A DNA stretch of 64,000 nt from Nostoc sp. 'Lobaria pulmonaria (5183) cyanobiont' (GTDB taxonomy: Bacteria > Cyanobacteriota > Cyanobacteriia > Cyanobacteriales > Nostocaceae), in the NCBI RefSeq assembly GCF_002949795.1, contig NZ_CP026692.1:310001-374000 (forward strand). The letters are read 5' to 3'. The notes under the pieces were generated by a model. The model did not search any database. It saw only the letters and a list, made by a program, of their open reading frames with translations, and was not told the origin of the DNA. Below, piece after piece: positions 17,334 through 26,716 of this stretch (position 1 is the first letter of the stretch; the number at the start of each line of letters is the position of its first letter). The translations under genes were made by a program, and so were the position numbers.

Positions 17334-20300
17334 TACTACAAATAATTATCTCCTAGAAGGTATTGCTGTTATTGGGATGGCTGGGCGCTTTCCTGGTGCA
17401 AAGAATGTTTCCAGTTTTTGGCAGAATTTATGTGATGGAGTTGAGTCCACTTCTGCGTTTACAGATGCAGAATTAATCGCCTTTGGAATTTCACCGGAAC
17501 TACTCAGCGATCCTAATTATTTAAAAGTTGGAGCAATATTAGAAAATATCGATTTATTTGATGCCTCATTCTTTGGTTTTAATCCTAAAGAAGCAGAAAT
17601 TACAGATCCGCAGCATCGTTTGTTTTTAGAATGTGCATGGGAAGCACTAGAAAATGCTGGTTATGCTTCCCAAAGCTATGAAAGTAAAATTGCTGTTTAT
17701 GCTGGTGCTAGTTTAAATAATTATCAATCATTTAATTTAAACCACGATCAAATTGGGTCAGGGAATACTTTCCAGAAAATGATCGGTAATGATAAAGATT
17801 TTCTTGCTACTCGCGTTTCCTATAAATTAAATCTCACTGGTCCAAGTTTAACGGTACAAACAGCTTGTTCTACTTCCTTGGTTGCAACTTCTTTAGCTTG
17901 TCAAAGCTTATTGAATTATCAATGCGATATGGCTTTGGCTGGTGGAGTATCTGTTCGGATTCCCCAAAAAACAGGGTATTTGCATCAAGAAGGAGGAATT
18001 TTATCACCTGACGGTCACTGTCGTGCCTTTGATGCCAAAGCAAAAGGAACAATTATTGGTAATGGTGCTGGAGTAGTAGTTTTAAAGCGGTTAGCTGACG
18101 CGATCGCCGATGGTGACAATATCTATGCTGTAATAAAAGGTAGCGCCATCAATAATGATGGTTCTGGTAAAGTAGGTTACACAGCACCAAGCGTTAACGG
18201 ACAAGCAGATGTAGTAGCGGAAGCACTGGCTTTAGCTGGGGTAGAACCTGAAACCATTAGCTATATAGAAACTCACGGTTCAGGAACTGTCTTAGGCGAT
18301 CCGATTGAAATTTCTGCTTTAACAAATGTTTTTCGTGAAAGTACCGATAAAAAGGGATTTTGTGCAATTGGTTCAGTCAAAACGAATATTGGTCATTTAG
18401 ATGCAGCAGCAGGGGTTACAAGTTTAATCAAAACTGTTTTGGCTCTCAAACAAAAACAAATACCCCCTAGCTTAAATTTTGAAGAACCCAATCCTGAGAT
18501 TGATTTTGCCAATAGTCCTTTTTACGTCAATACCAAGCTGAGGGAATGGAAAACTACTCATACTCCTCGCCGTGCAGGTGTGAGTTCTCTGGGTATAGGT
18601 GGGACTAATGCTCACGTAATTCTAGAAGAAGCCCCGACTCTTCCAGAATCTAGCCCTTCTCGTACTTGGCAGTTATTAGTACTTTCAGCAAAAACAGACT
18701 CAGCATTAAAAAGTACTACTGTCAATCTTGCAGATTACCTAAAACAGCATCCTGATTTAAACCTTGCAGATATTGCTTACACGTTGCAGTGTGGACGACA
18801 AGTTTTTGAGCATCGGCAGACAGTTGTTTGTCAAGATATTGCAGATGCGATCGCTGCACTTGAAGATCCAAAGCGCTTACTTACCAGTGTTCCAGAAACT
18901 GAAGAACGTCCTCTAGCCTTCATGTTTCCAGGGCTGGGTACTCAATATGTCAACATGGCTCTTGAACTTTACCAAGTTGAACTGACATTTCAAAAACAAA
19001 TTGACTACTGTTGTGAATTTCTCAAACCACTTCTAGATAAAGATTTGCGAGATGTCCTATATCCCAATAGAAACAGTGAGAATGACACTCAGCAAAAACA
19101 AAACACTGTTACTGCTGGGCTAGATTTGCGAAAAATGTTAGGTCGTGGGGGAGAACAAGCAGATATATACACTCAAAAACTCAATCAAACTTATCTGACT
19201 CAGCCAGCTATTTTTGTCATTGAGTACGCCTTGGCCCAGTTGTGGATGTCATGGGGAATTCGTCCAACGGCTATGATTGGCTACAGCATCGGTGAATATG
19301 TTGCGGCTACCCTAGCAGGGGTGTTGTCTATTGAAGATGCTCTGACTCTCGTCGCTAAAAGAGCACAAATGATTCAGGAATTACCAAGTGGCGCAATGTT
19401 GGCTGTTCCCCTTTCGGAAGAACAGGTGCATCCTCTGTTGAATGAGAATCTTTCTTTGTCAGCAATCAACGGTTCCCAACAGTGCGTGATTGCTGGAGTC
19501 ATAGACGCTGTGGATGAATTAGAAAGCAAGTTGACTCAAAAGGGATTAGCCTGTCGGCGTTTGCAAACCTCCCATGCCTTTCATTCAAAAATGATGGATG
19601 CGATCGCACAACCCTTCACCGACTTGGTAAAAACTGTCACCCTCCATCCACCCAAAATTCCCTATTTATCTAATGTCACGGGAACTTGGATTACAGCGAC
19701 CGAAGCTACAGATCCCACATACTGGGCAAAGCATCTATGCGAAACTGTGCGTTTTGCAGATGGAGTTCAACAATTGTGGAAAAAACAAAATCCGATTCTG
19801 TTGGAGGTGGGATCGGGACAGACACTAAGCAGTTTAGCTTTACAGTGTTTGGATAACGGTTCCTCTACAGATCAAGTTATACTACCCTCGCTCCGGCATT
19901 CCTACGAGCGACAGTCAGATTTAGCTTTCTTGCTTAAGACATTAGGTCAGTTGTGGCTCTCAGGAGTCCAGATTGATTGGTCGGGCTTTTATGCTGCGGA
20001 GCGCCGTCATCGCCTTCCTTTACCAACTTATCCCTTTGAGCGCCAACGTTACTGGATTGAACCACAACAACTATCACCTTCATTCAGACAGTTTCACCCA
20101 AGACCAACAGCATCAGAGCTTTGGAAATCTCTGGTAGAAGTTGCACACATACAAGCGATTCAAGGGAGCTTAGAATTTGACGACCAAACTTATCGAGCCA
20201 ACGAACAATGGTTAGATCGTTTATGTACTGCTTACATGAGCCTTGCTCTGAAGCATTTAGGTGCATTTAGCGATCTAGCCAAAAAGTATTCTCTTGAGGA

Positions 20301-23187
20301 ATTATTTGAGCAATGTTCTATTATTCCTAAATACCGTGAATTGTTGTGTAGATGGCTGGAAGTACTGGTAGAGGAAGGTCAGTTACAGCAAGAAGAGGGC
20401 CTATTTACAAACTTTTTACCATCATCCACAGACTATATCAATACTCTTTTAGAAGAAGTCAGAGTCAGATGGGCAGATACACCTCAAAATATAGATTTGA
20501 TCCAACTATTTGGTGAAAATCTGGTAGCTGTGCTTACTGGTCAAAAAGAACCATTGGAGTTGCATGTTGCTACATTAGTCAAGCAAGGAGAAATTTATCG
20601 AGAAAACTTGCCCTCCGAGGTTTACTTCAGAGACATTATGCGAGCAATGGTGGAAAAGCTGGCAATGACTTTACCCGCAGACGTGAACCTCAGAATTTTA
20701 GAAATCGGCGGTGGAACTGGGATTGCCACGGCAGAAATACTACCTATGTTATCATCCCCGCAAACAAACTATACTTTTACCGATGTGGGCGGTTTTTTTG
20801 TCAAAGAAGCCAAAAATAAGTTTAGTGCCTATCCTTTTGTCCAATATGGCTTACTAGACATCGAGCGATCGCCACAAGAGCAGGGGTACAATAGCCACAG
20901 TTTTGACGTAGTGGTAGCTGTCAATGTATTGCACACAATCCGCAACATCAAAGAAACCCTTCAGTATGTTCACTCTTTATTAGCTCCTGGAGGCTTCTTA
21001 CTGCTCTGGGAGATCACTCAACCTAAACGAGAGTTTGACATGATTGACGGTCTGCTCATGAATCCCATAGAGGATCAAGAAGGTAGCCGCAACATGGGTA
21101 ATCCATTTTTATCAAAGGAGCAGTGGCAGGAAGCACTAAACTCCTGTGGTTTTGTTGAAGTGGCGGCTTTGTCTGAATTGGAAGCCTTTGGAGAACATAT
21201 CTTTGTTGCTCAAGCTTCTTCGTCAGCAGCATTATCAGCACCAACAGCATTTACAGCTTTAGTCGATCAAAAAGATATTGACAAGATGCCTCAAGTCTTG
21301 TCACATAAAAAGCCGGACATTGCCGACTGGTTTTATATTCCCTCCTGGAAACGCTCAATGCCGCCTCAGCCTTTTAAATTGACTCAGCCAAGATGCTGGT
21401 TAGTATTTCTTGATGAGTGCGGCTTGGGTATCCAAGTAGTGAAGCGACTCAAACTTGAGAACCAGAATATTATTACCGTCAAGATAGGAGAGCAATTTAG
21501 TAGCGAGAGCAAATCTTCTCCAGATGGACTCGATCAACACGCATACACGATCAATCCTCAACAACAAGATGACTACCACACTCTACTCAAAGAACTTTGC
21601 GCCCTGGACTTGATCCCAAAAACAATTGTTTATTTATGGAGTGTTACACCACCCGATCGCACAGAATTAGGACTTGAATCGTTAGACTCTCAAGATTTAG
21701 ACTTTTATAGTTTGCTATTTCTAGCACAGGCAATTGGAGAACAAAATCTTACAGATTCCCTTGAAATTGGAATCGTTTCAAATAATATACAGGAATTAAC
21801 AGGCGAAGAGGTGCTGTCTCCAGAGAAAGCGCTAGTTATTGGGCCCTGTAAAATCATTCCGATGGAGTACCCAAATATCAACTGTCGTAGTATTGATGTC
21901 GTTATTCCCGAAATAGAAAGTTGGCAAAGCGATAAACTCGTAGACCAGCTACTGACAGAACTCACTACTCAACTACCTGATCAAATTATCGCCTACCGTG
22001 GTAATCATCGGTGGGTGCAAACCTTTGAGCCAATCCGACTGCATGAAGTTGTTGAAGAAAAACCACGCTTAAGGGAAGGGGGAGTTTATCTAATTACGGG
22101 TGGATTAGGAGGTGTTGGTCTAGTGCTGGCCGAGTATCTAGCACAGACCGTCAAAGCAAAACTGATACTAACTGGGCGTTCAGTTTTTCCCGATCGCAAC
22201 CAGTGGTTACAATGGTTATCCACTCATGATGAATCCGACAGCATCAGCTGTAAAATCCGAAAATTACAAGCGATCGAGGCATTAGGTGCGGAGGTATTGG
22301 TAGTCAGCGCCGATGTTACTAACTTACAACAAATGTCGGCAGCGATCGCTCAGGCAAATAATCGATTTGGTCAGATTCATGGCGTGATTCATGCCACATT
22401 AGTTCTAGAGGGAGGTCTTATTCAACTAAAAACAAAAGAAGCAGCAGCCAGTGGTCTTGCGCCGAAAGTAAAAGGAACACGAATCCTTGATATTCTCTTT
22501 AAGAATGCCAACTTAGACTTCTTTGTACTCTGTTCATCAAGTAATATATTTAAACCTATAGTGGGTATGGTGGACTACATTGCTGCAAATGCCTTTATTG
22601 ACACGTTTGCTCATTACAGTGTCTCTAAACATGGCAGATTTACCAGAGCCATTAACTGGGATAGATGGAGCGATATAGGGAGAGCAGTAGATGTTGACTT
22701 ACTATATAAAGCGAAAACAGGAAAAGAGATTGCGCCAGGAATGACACAAAAAGAAGGCGTTGAGGTATTTAGACGGATTCTTTTGAGTAGTATGGTGCCT
22801 CAGATAGTTGTGTCAACACAAGATTTGCTGACTGAGGTTGAGCAGAAATTTTCCTTAGAAGTCCTAGAGAAAACCAACATATCTAAATCGGTATACCAAA
22901 GGCCTCAATTGAGAAATGCTTATGTTGCTCCTACCAGCAAGACCGAGTCTAGGATTGCTGATATCTATCAAGAGTTACTAGGAGTTGAGCAGGTAGGTAT
23001 TCATGACAACTTCTTTGAGTTAGGAGGAGACTCATTAATAGGAACTGTACTAATTTCTCAGCTTCGTAAAAATTTCCAGGTAGAACTATCAGTTCGTTCA
23101 CTATTTGAGGCACCCTCTGTATCTGAATTGGCTATACTTATTGAAGAAATAATCATAGAGGAGTTAGAAAGACTATCTGAATTTTAA
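17326..23187 (+). CDS. Type I PKS: KS-AT-MT-KR-ACP
   Basis: This 1953-residue protein is one extension module. KS: VQTACSTSLVATSLACQ (Cys near 180), IETHGSGT and GSVKTNIGHLD, all intact. AT: FPGLGTQYVNM near 530 (Gln of the usual PGQG is Leu) and MIGYSIGEYVAA near 650 (GYSIG not GHSIG), with a roughly 45-residue insertion containing LDLRKMLGRGGEQAD between them, and HAFHSKMMD. A methyltransferase domain lies between AT and KR (ILEIGGGTGIATAEILP near 1125, FDVVVAVNVLH), preceded by a helical lid. KR: ITGGLGGVG near 1590, LILTGRS, and Ser/Tyr/Asn in CSSSN and VDYIAANAF, so it should be active. ACP: FFELGGDSLIGT near 1900. The unusual AT and the extender genes just downstream suggest a hydroxy- or methoxymalonyl unit. 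Whether MT is C- or O-directed is unresolved. Confidence 0.92.
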   Translation: MNNTTNNYLLEGIAVIGMAGRFPGAKNVSSFWQNLCDGVESTSAFTDAELIAFGISPELLSDPNYLKVGAILENIDLFDASFFGFNPKEAEITDPQHRLFLECAWEALENAGYASQSYESKIAVYAGASLNNYQSFNLNHDQIGSGNTFQKMIGNDKDFLATRVSYKLNLTGPSLTVQTACSTSLVATSLACQSLLNYQCDMALAGGVSVRIPQKTGYLHQEGGILSPDGHCRAFDAKAKGTIIGNGAGVVVLKRLADAIADGDNIYAVIKGSAINNDGSGKVGYTAPSVNGQADVVAEALALAGVEPETISYIETHGSGTVLGDPIEISALTNVFRESTDKKGFCAIGSVKTNIGHLDAAAGVTSLIKTVLALKQKQIPPSLNFEEPNPEIDFANSPFYVNTKLREWKTTHTPRRAGVSSLGIGGTNAHVILEEAPTLPESSPSRTWQLLVLSAKTDSALKSTTVNLADYLKQHPDLNLADIAYTLQCGRQVFEHRQTVVCQDIADAIAALEDPKRLLTSVPETEERPLAFMFPGLGTQYVNMALELYQVELTFQKQIDYCCEFLKPLLDKDLRDVLYPNRNSENDTQQKQNTVTAGLDLRKMLGRGGEQADIYTQKLNQTYLTQPAIFVIEYALAQLWMSWGIRPTAMIGYSIGEYVAATLAGVLSIEDALTLVAKRAQMIQELPSGAMLAVPLSEEQVHPLLNENLSLSAINGSQQCVIAGVIDAVDELESKLTQKGLACRRLQTSHAFHSKMMDAIAQPFTDLVKTVTLHPPKIPYLSNVTGTWITATEATDPTYWAKHLCETVRFADGVQQLWKKQNPILLEVGSGQTLSSLALQCLDNGSSTDQVILPSLRHSYERQSDLAFLLKTLGQLWLSGVQIDWSGFYAAERRHRLPLPTYPFERQRYWIEPQQLSPSFRQFHPRPTASELWKSLVEVAHIQAIQGSLEFDDQTYRANEQWLDRLCTAYMSLALKHLGAFSDLAKKYSLEELFEQCSIIPKYRELLCRWLEVLVEEGQLQQEEGLFTNFLPSSTDYINTLLEEVRVRWADTPQNIDLIQLFGENLVAVLTGQKEPLELHVATLVKQGEIYRENLPSEVYFRDIMRAMVEKLAMTLPADVNLRILEIGGGTGIATAEILPMLSSPQTNYTFTDVGGFFVKEAKNKFSAYPFVQYGLLDIERSPQEQGYNSHSFDVVVAVNVLHTIRNIKETLQYVHSLLAPGGFLLLWEITQPKREFDMIDGLLMNPIEDQEGSRNMGNPFLSKEQWQEALNSCGFVEVAALSELEAFGEHIFVAQASSSAALSAPTAFTALVDQKDIDKMPQVLSHKKPDIADWFYIPSWKRSMPPQPFKLTQPRCWLVFLDECGLGIQVVKRLKLENQNIITVKIGEQFSSESKSSPDGLDQHAYTINPQQQDDYHTLLKELCALDLIPKTIVYLWSVTPPDRTELGLESLDSQDLDFYSLLFLAQAIGEQNLTDSLEIGIVSNNIQELTGEEVLSPEKALVIGPCKIIPMEYPNINCRSIDVVIPEIESWQSDKLVDQLLTELTTQLPDQIIAYRGNHRWVQTFEPIRLHEVVEEKPRLREGGVYLITGGLGGVGLVLAEYLAQTVKAKLILTGRSVFPDRNQWLQWLSTHDESDSISCKIRKLQAIEALGAEVLVVSADVTNLQQMSAAIAQANNRFGQIHGVIHATLVLEGGLIQLKTKEAAASGLAPKVKGTRILDILFKNANLDFFVLCSSSNIFKPIVGMVDYIAANAFIDTFAHYSVSKHGRFTRAINWDRWSDIGRAVDVDLLYKAKTGKEIAPGMTQKEGVEVFRRILLSSMVPQIVVSTQDLLTEVEQKFSLEVLEKTNISKSVYQRPQLRNAYVAPTSKTESRIADIYQELLGVEQVGIHDNFFELGGDSLIGTVLISQLRKNFQVELSVRSLFEAPSVSELAILIEEIIIEELERLSEF

Positions 23188-23250
23188 GCTAATTTAAGTT
23201 TGGAAAAGCTTAAATAAAAATCATGATAATATTCGCTTCTAGGATTAATT

Positions 23251-24105
23251 ATGAACATTCAAACAGTAGGTGTTGTTGGTGCAGGGGTAATGGGAGTAGG
23301 GGTTGCACAAAACCTCGCTCAAACAGGTCATAAAGTGGTTCTTGTAGATATTTCTGAAAATATCCTGGATAAAGCTAAACACGAAATCAGAAATAATATC
23401 CGCTTTCAGGGTTTTTTCAAAAAAAATGACAACACACAAACTCCAGATAGTATCCTCAGTAAAATAGAGTTTTCAACATACTATAAAAGTTTAGAAAATG
23501 CAGATTTTATCATAGAAAATGTCACAGAAAAATGGGATATTAAAAGAAAGGTTTATCCCCTACTAGATTCTATTTGCCTCCCAGATTGTGTATTTGCTGC
23601 TAACACATCAGCAATTCCCATTACCCGCATAGCTTCAGTCACCAAGCGTGCCGAGAAAGTTGTTGGTATCCACTTTATGAATCCTGTACCAATGAAGCCA
23701 ATGGTGGAGATGATTCGCGGCTATCATACCTCTGAAACAACAATTGAAACAGCAAAAAAAATGTTGGCTCAGATGGGTAAAGAATACATCATTGTCAATG
23801 ATTCACCAGGTTTTGTTTCCAACCGCGTGTTGATGTTAACTATTAACGAAGCTGTTTTTCTATTACAAGACCAAGTTGCTACAGCAGAAGATGTAGACAA
23901 AATCTTTAAAGGCTGTTTTGGTCACAAAATGGGGCCCTTAGAAACAGCAGATTTAATTGGGCTAGACACAATTTTATTTTCTATCGAAGTCTTGTACGAA
24001 AACTTTAACGATAGCAAGTATAGGCCATGCACCTTACTCAAAAAAATGGTGGATGCAGGGTTGCATGGTAGAAAAAGTGGTAAAGGGTTTTACGTATATC
24101 AATAA
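23251..24105 (+). CDS. 3-hydroxyacyl-CoA dehydrogenase-like, FkbK/ZmaG type
   Basis: This 284-residue NAD-dependent dehydrogenase has a Rossmann motif VGVVGAGVMGVGVAQNLAQ at the N-terminus and the family blocks FIIENVTEKWDIK, FAANTSAIPITRI, VVGIHFMNPVPMKPMVEMIR and DSPGFVSNRVLM. In methoxy- and hydroxymalonyl-ACP pathways this enzyme oxidises the glyceryl-ACP C3 hydroxyl. Its position as first of four such genes (dehydrogenase, ACP, acyl-CoA dehydrogenase, FkbH) makes that role likely, rather than beta-oxidation. An AGGA ribosome site precedes ATG 23251. The gap to the PKS is 63 bases, so it is probably cotranscribed. Confidence 0.88.
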   Translation: MNIQTVGVVGAGVMGVGVAQNLAQTGHKVVLVDISENILDKAKHEIRNNIRFQGFFKKNDNTQTPDSILSKIEFSTYYKSLENADFIIENVTEKWDIKRKVYPLLDSICLPDCVFAANTSAIPITRIASVTKRAEKVVGIHFMNPVPMKPMVEMIRGYHTSETTIETAKKMLAQMGKEYIIVNDSPGFVSNRVLMLTINEAVFLLQDQVATAEDVDKIFKGCFGHKMGPLETADLIGLDTILFSIEVLYENFNDSKYRPCTLLKKMVDAGLHGRKSGKGFYVYQ

Positions 24106-24124
24106 ATAGGAAATATCAAGACTA

Positions 24125-24373
24125 ATGAACGAAATTCAAACTAAAATCAAAAATTTTCTCTCAAAATTTTTTGGCAATCATAATTTACAACCAGATGAAG
24201 ACATTTTTGCTCTAGGTTTTGTCAATTCTATGTTTGCTATGCAACTTGTTTTATTTGTAGAACAAGAATTTAAGATTGCTATTGAAAACGAGGACTTGGA
24301 ATTTGAAAATTTCCGTACAATCAACTCTCTCACCAATTTAATTGAACGTAAAACTGCTATTTTCGTGCAGTAA
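24125..24373 (+). CDS. Stand-alone acyl carrier protein, FkbJ/ZmaD type
   Basis: This 82-residue carrier protein carries the three-carbon unit while it is oxidised to hydroxymalonyl-ACP. The predicted phosphopantetheine Ser lies in ALGFVNSMFAMQLVLFVEQE: NSM replaces the usual DSL, as is common in carrier proteins of this pathway. It lies 19 bases after the dehydrogenase. A small hairpin TTGCCA-ttttatg-TGGCAA (24385-24403) separates it from the next gene. Confidence 0.88.
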   Translation: MNEIQTKIKNFLSKFFGNHNLQPDEDIFALGFVNSMFAMQLVLFVEQEFKIAIENEDLEFENFRTINSLTNLIERKTAIFVQ

Positions 24374-24413
24374 TAAAATATAAATTGCCATTTTATGTGG
24401 CAAAAATGGTACT

Positions 24414-25598
24414 ATGAAGCTGGAACTGTCTACTCAACAAAAAAACGCTAAGGCTGAATTTAGAGCTTTTGTTAATCAGGAAATATGCCCTGATGCTGGC
24501 GAATGGGATAGGAAAGAATTTACCCCGCCAGAACTAATTAAGAAAATAGCTCAACGTGGTTTTCTCGGTGCTATATTACCCCAAGAATATGGCGGACAAG
24601 GAATGGACATGATTACCTATGGCATTCTCAACGAGGAAATTGGACGGGGATGTTCTTCTGTGCGGAGTTTGCTGACAGTTCACAACATGGTGGCTCATGC
24701 TTTGTGTAAATGGGGTAATAAATCTCAAAAACAGTATTGGCTTCCTAAATTTGCATCTGGTGAAACTATTGCTGCTTTTGCGTTAAGCGAACCTAATATA
24801 GGTAGCGATGCTAAAAGTGTAGAAACAACAGCAACACTTGCTGGTGATGTTTATTTCTTAAATGGGCAAAAGAAATGGATTACCTATGGACAAATAGCAG
24901 ATGTATTTTTGGTCTTTGCTAAATGTGAGGGAAAACCCACTGCTTTTTTAGTTGAAAAAAATAGTCCTGAACTGTCAGTAAAACCAATGTCTGGGATTTT
25001 AGGTGTTAGGGCTTCAATGTCAGCAGAATTGCACTTTAGTAACTGTCAGGTTTCTTTAGAAAATTTAGTAGGTAAACTGGGTTTTGGATTTTCCTACATT
25101 GCTGCTACTGCACTTGATTATGGTAGATATAGTGTGGCATCAGGTTGTGTAGGTATTGCTCAAGCTTGTTTGGAAGCTTGCATCAAGTATACAAACGAAC
25201 GAAAACAGTTTGGCGTTTACCTTAAAGAACATCAATTAATCCGCCAAATGATTAGTCAGATGATCACTAACGTGAAAGCAGCAAGACTGCTGTGTTATCA
25301 AGCTGGTTATCTCAAAGATATTAACGACCCAAACTCAATTTTAGAAACTTCTATTGCTAAGTACTTTGCATCTACAGTAGCTACTAAAATAGCAAATGAT
25401 GCTGTGCAAATTCATGGTGGCAATGGTTGTAGTAGTGAGTACCCAGTGGAAAGGTATTTACGTGACTCTAAAATCATGGAAATCATTGAAGGTACTACTC
25501 AAATTCAAGAAATTACTATCGCCGACTCAGGTTATCAAGATTATCTTTTTTCAACTGTTACTACTGGCTTTGAAAAGAAATTAGCAAAGAAAAGTTAA
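24414..25598 (+). CDS. Acyl-ACP dehydrogenase, FkbI/ZmaE type
   Basis: This 394-residue flavoprotein belongs to the acyl-CoA dehydrogenase family. Recognisable blocks are LPQEYGGQGMDMITYGILNE, FALSEPNIGSDAKSVET, INGQKKWITYG-like FLNGQKKWITYGQIAD, LDYGRYSVASGCVGIAQ, ERKQFGVYLKEHQLIRQMI, NDAVQIHGGNGCSSEYPVER and IIEGTTQIQEITIA. In hydroxy-/methoxymalonyl-ACP synthesis it performs the second oxidation of the glyceryl-derived unit on the stand-alone ACP. Length is normal. It follows the ACP gene by 40 bases and is three bases from the FkbH-type gene. Confidence 0.88.
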   Translation: MKLELSTQQKNAKAEFRAFVNQEICPDAGEWDRKEFTPPELIKKIAQRGFLGAILPQEYGGQGMDMITYGILNEEIGRGCSSVRSLLTVHNMVAHALCKWGNKSQKQYWLPKFASGETIAAFALSEPNIGSDAKSVETTATLAGDVYFLNGQKKWITYGQIADVFLVFAKCEGKPTAFLVEKNSPELSVKPMSGILGVRASMSAELHFSNCQVSLENLVGKLGFGFSYIAATALDYGRYSVASGCVGIAQACLEACIKYTNERKQFGVYLKEHQLIRQMISQMITNVKAARLLCYQAGYLKDINDPNSILETSIAKYFASTVATKIANDAVQIHGGNGCSSEYPVERYLRDSKIMEIIEGTTQIQEITIADSGYQDYLFSTVTTGFEKKLAKKS

Positions 25599-25601
25599 TA
25601 T

Positions 25602-26672
25602 ATGATTAGTAGCCAACAACAAGACGTAAATAGTAAACAAAAAGACAAAAAAGTTATTAAATGTGTCGTTTGGGATTTAGATAATACCCTATGGCACGGA
25701 GTTTTGCTGGAAGATGATAAAGTCTCTGTGCGAGAAAATATAGTAAATCTTATTCAGACTTTAGATAGTCGTGGTATCATACAATCTATAGCTAGTAAGA
25801 ACGAATATACTACAGCAATAGCTAAACTAAAAGAGTTTGGTTTAAAAGAGTATTTTTTATATCCACAAATAAATTGGAACTCTAAGGCTGCTTCTATCAA
25901 AGAAATTGCTAAATCTCTTAATATTGGGATGGATGCTATCTCTTTTATCGACGATCAATTATTTGAACTAGAAGAAGTAAAATTTTCTTTACCAGAAATC
26001 CTGTGTATAAACGCAGATGAGATAGAGAACATTTTAGATATGCCTGTCATGAATCCACGTTTTATTACGGAAGATTCACAAATCAGAAGATTGATGTATG
26101 CTAGTGATATTGAGCGTCAAAATGCAGAAAAAGAATTTGTTGGCACAGCAGATGAATTTCTAGCTACTCTCAATATGAATTTCACTATATCTTCTGCTAA
26201 AGAAGAAGACTTGCAGCGTGCAGAAGAATTAACACTACGAACCAACCAATTGAATACAACTGGTTATACTTATTCCTACGATGAACTCAATCATTTTCGC
26301 CAATCAGACAACCATAAACTGCTGATTGCAAGTCTGGAAGATAAGTATGGTAGCTATGGTAAGATAGGTTTAGTTCTGATTAAATGTGAGTCTAATTTAT
26401 GGACAATCAAGCTTTTGCTAATGTCTTGTCGCGTCATGTCGAGGGGAGTTGGGACAATAATGATGAATCATATTATGAGTCTAGCTCAAAGCAATAATGT
26501 CCATCTTTGTGCAGAGTTTGTACCAAACGATCGCAACAGAATGATGTATATATCTTATAAATTTGCAGGTTTTAAAGAGATTAATAATAATAGTAACTTG
26601 GTTATTTTTGAAAATGATTTAACTCGAATTCAACCTGTACCTTCCTATGTAAATTTCCAAGTAATTGCTTAG
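25602..26672 (+). CDS. FkbH-type glyceryl transferase/phosphatase
   Basis: This 356-residue HAD-superfamily protein takes 1,3-bisphosphoglycerate, dephosphorylates it and loads a glyceryl group onto the ACP. The HAD nucleophile motif is VVWDLDNTLWHGVLLEDDKV near residue 23. SIASKNEYTTAIAKL, FLYPQINWNSKAASIKEIA and ISFIDDQLFELEEV are the FkbH hallmarks, and a GNAT-like C-terminal half follows (EELTLRTNQLNTTGY, LLMSCRVMSRGVG). With its three upstream neighbours it completes the route to hydroxymalonyl-ACP. No FkbG-type O-methyltransferase is adjacent, so methylation, if any, must come from another enzyme. Confidence 0.93.
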   Translation: MISSQQQDVNSKQKDKKVIKCVVWDLDNTLWHGVLLEDDKVSVRENIVNLIQTLDSRGIIQSIASKNEYTTAIAKLKEFGLKEYFLYPQINWNSKAASIKEIAKSLNIGMDAISFIDDQLFELEEVKFSLPEILCINADEIENILDMPVMNPRFITEDSQIRRLMYASDIERQNAEKEFVGTADEFLATLNMNFTISSAKEEDLQRAEELTLRTNQLNTTGYTYSYDELNHFRQSDNHKLLIASLEDKYGSYGKIGLVLIKCESNLWTIKLLLMSCRVMSRGVGTIMMNHIMSLAQSNNVHLCAEFVPNDRNRMMYISYKFAGFKEINNNSNLVIFENDLTRIQPVPSYVNFQVIA

Positions 26673-26716
26673 TTTGTTTTTACTAAAATAGTGATAAAAA
26701 TTATAAATATAATATT

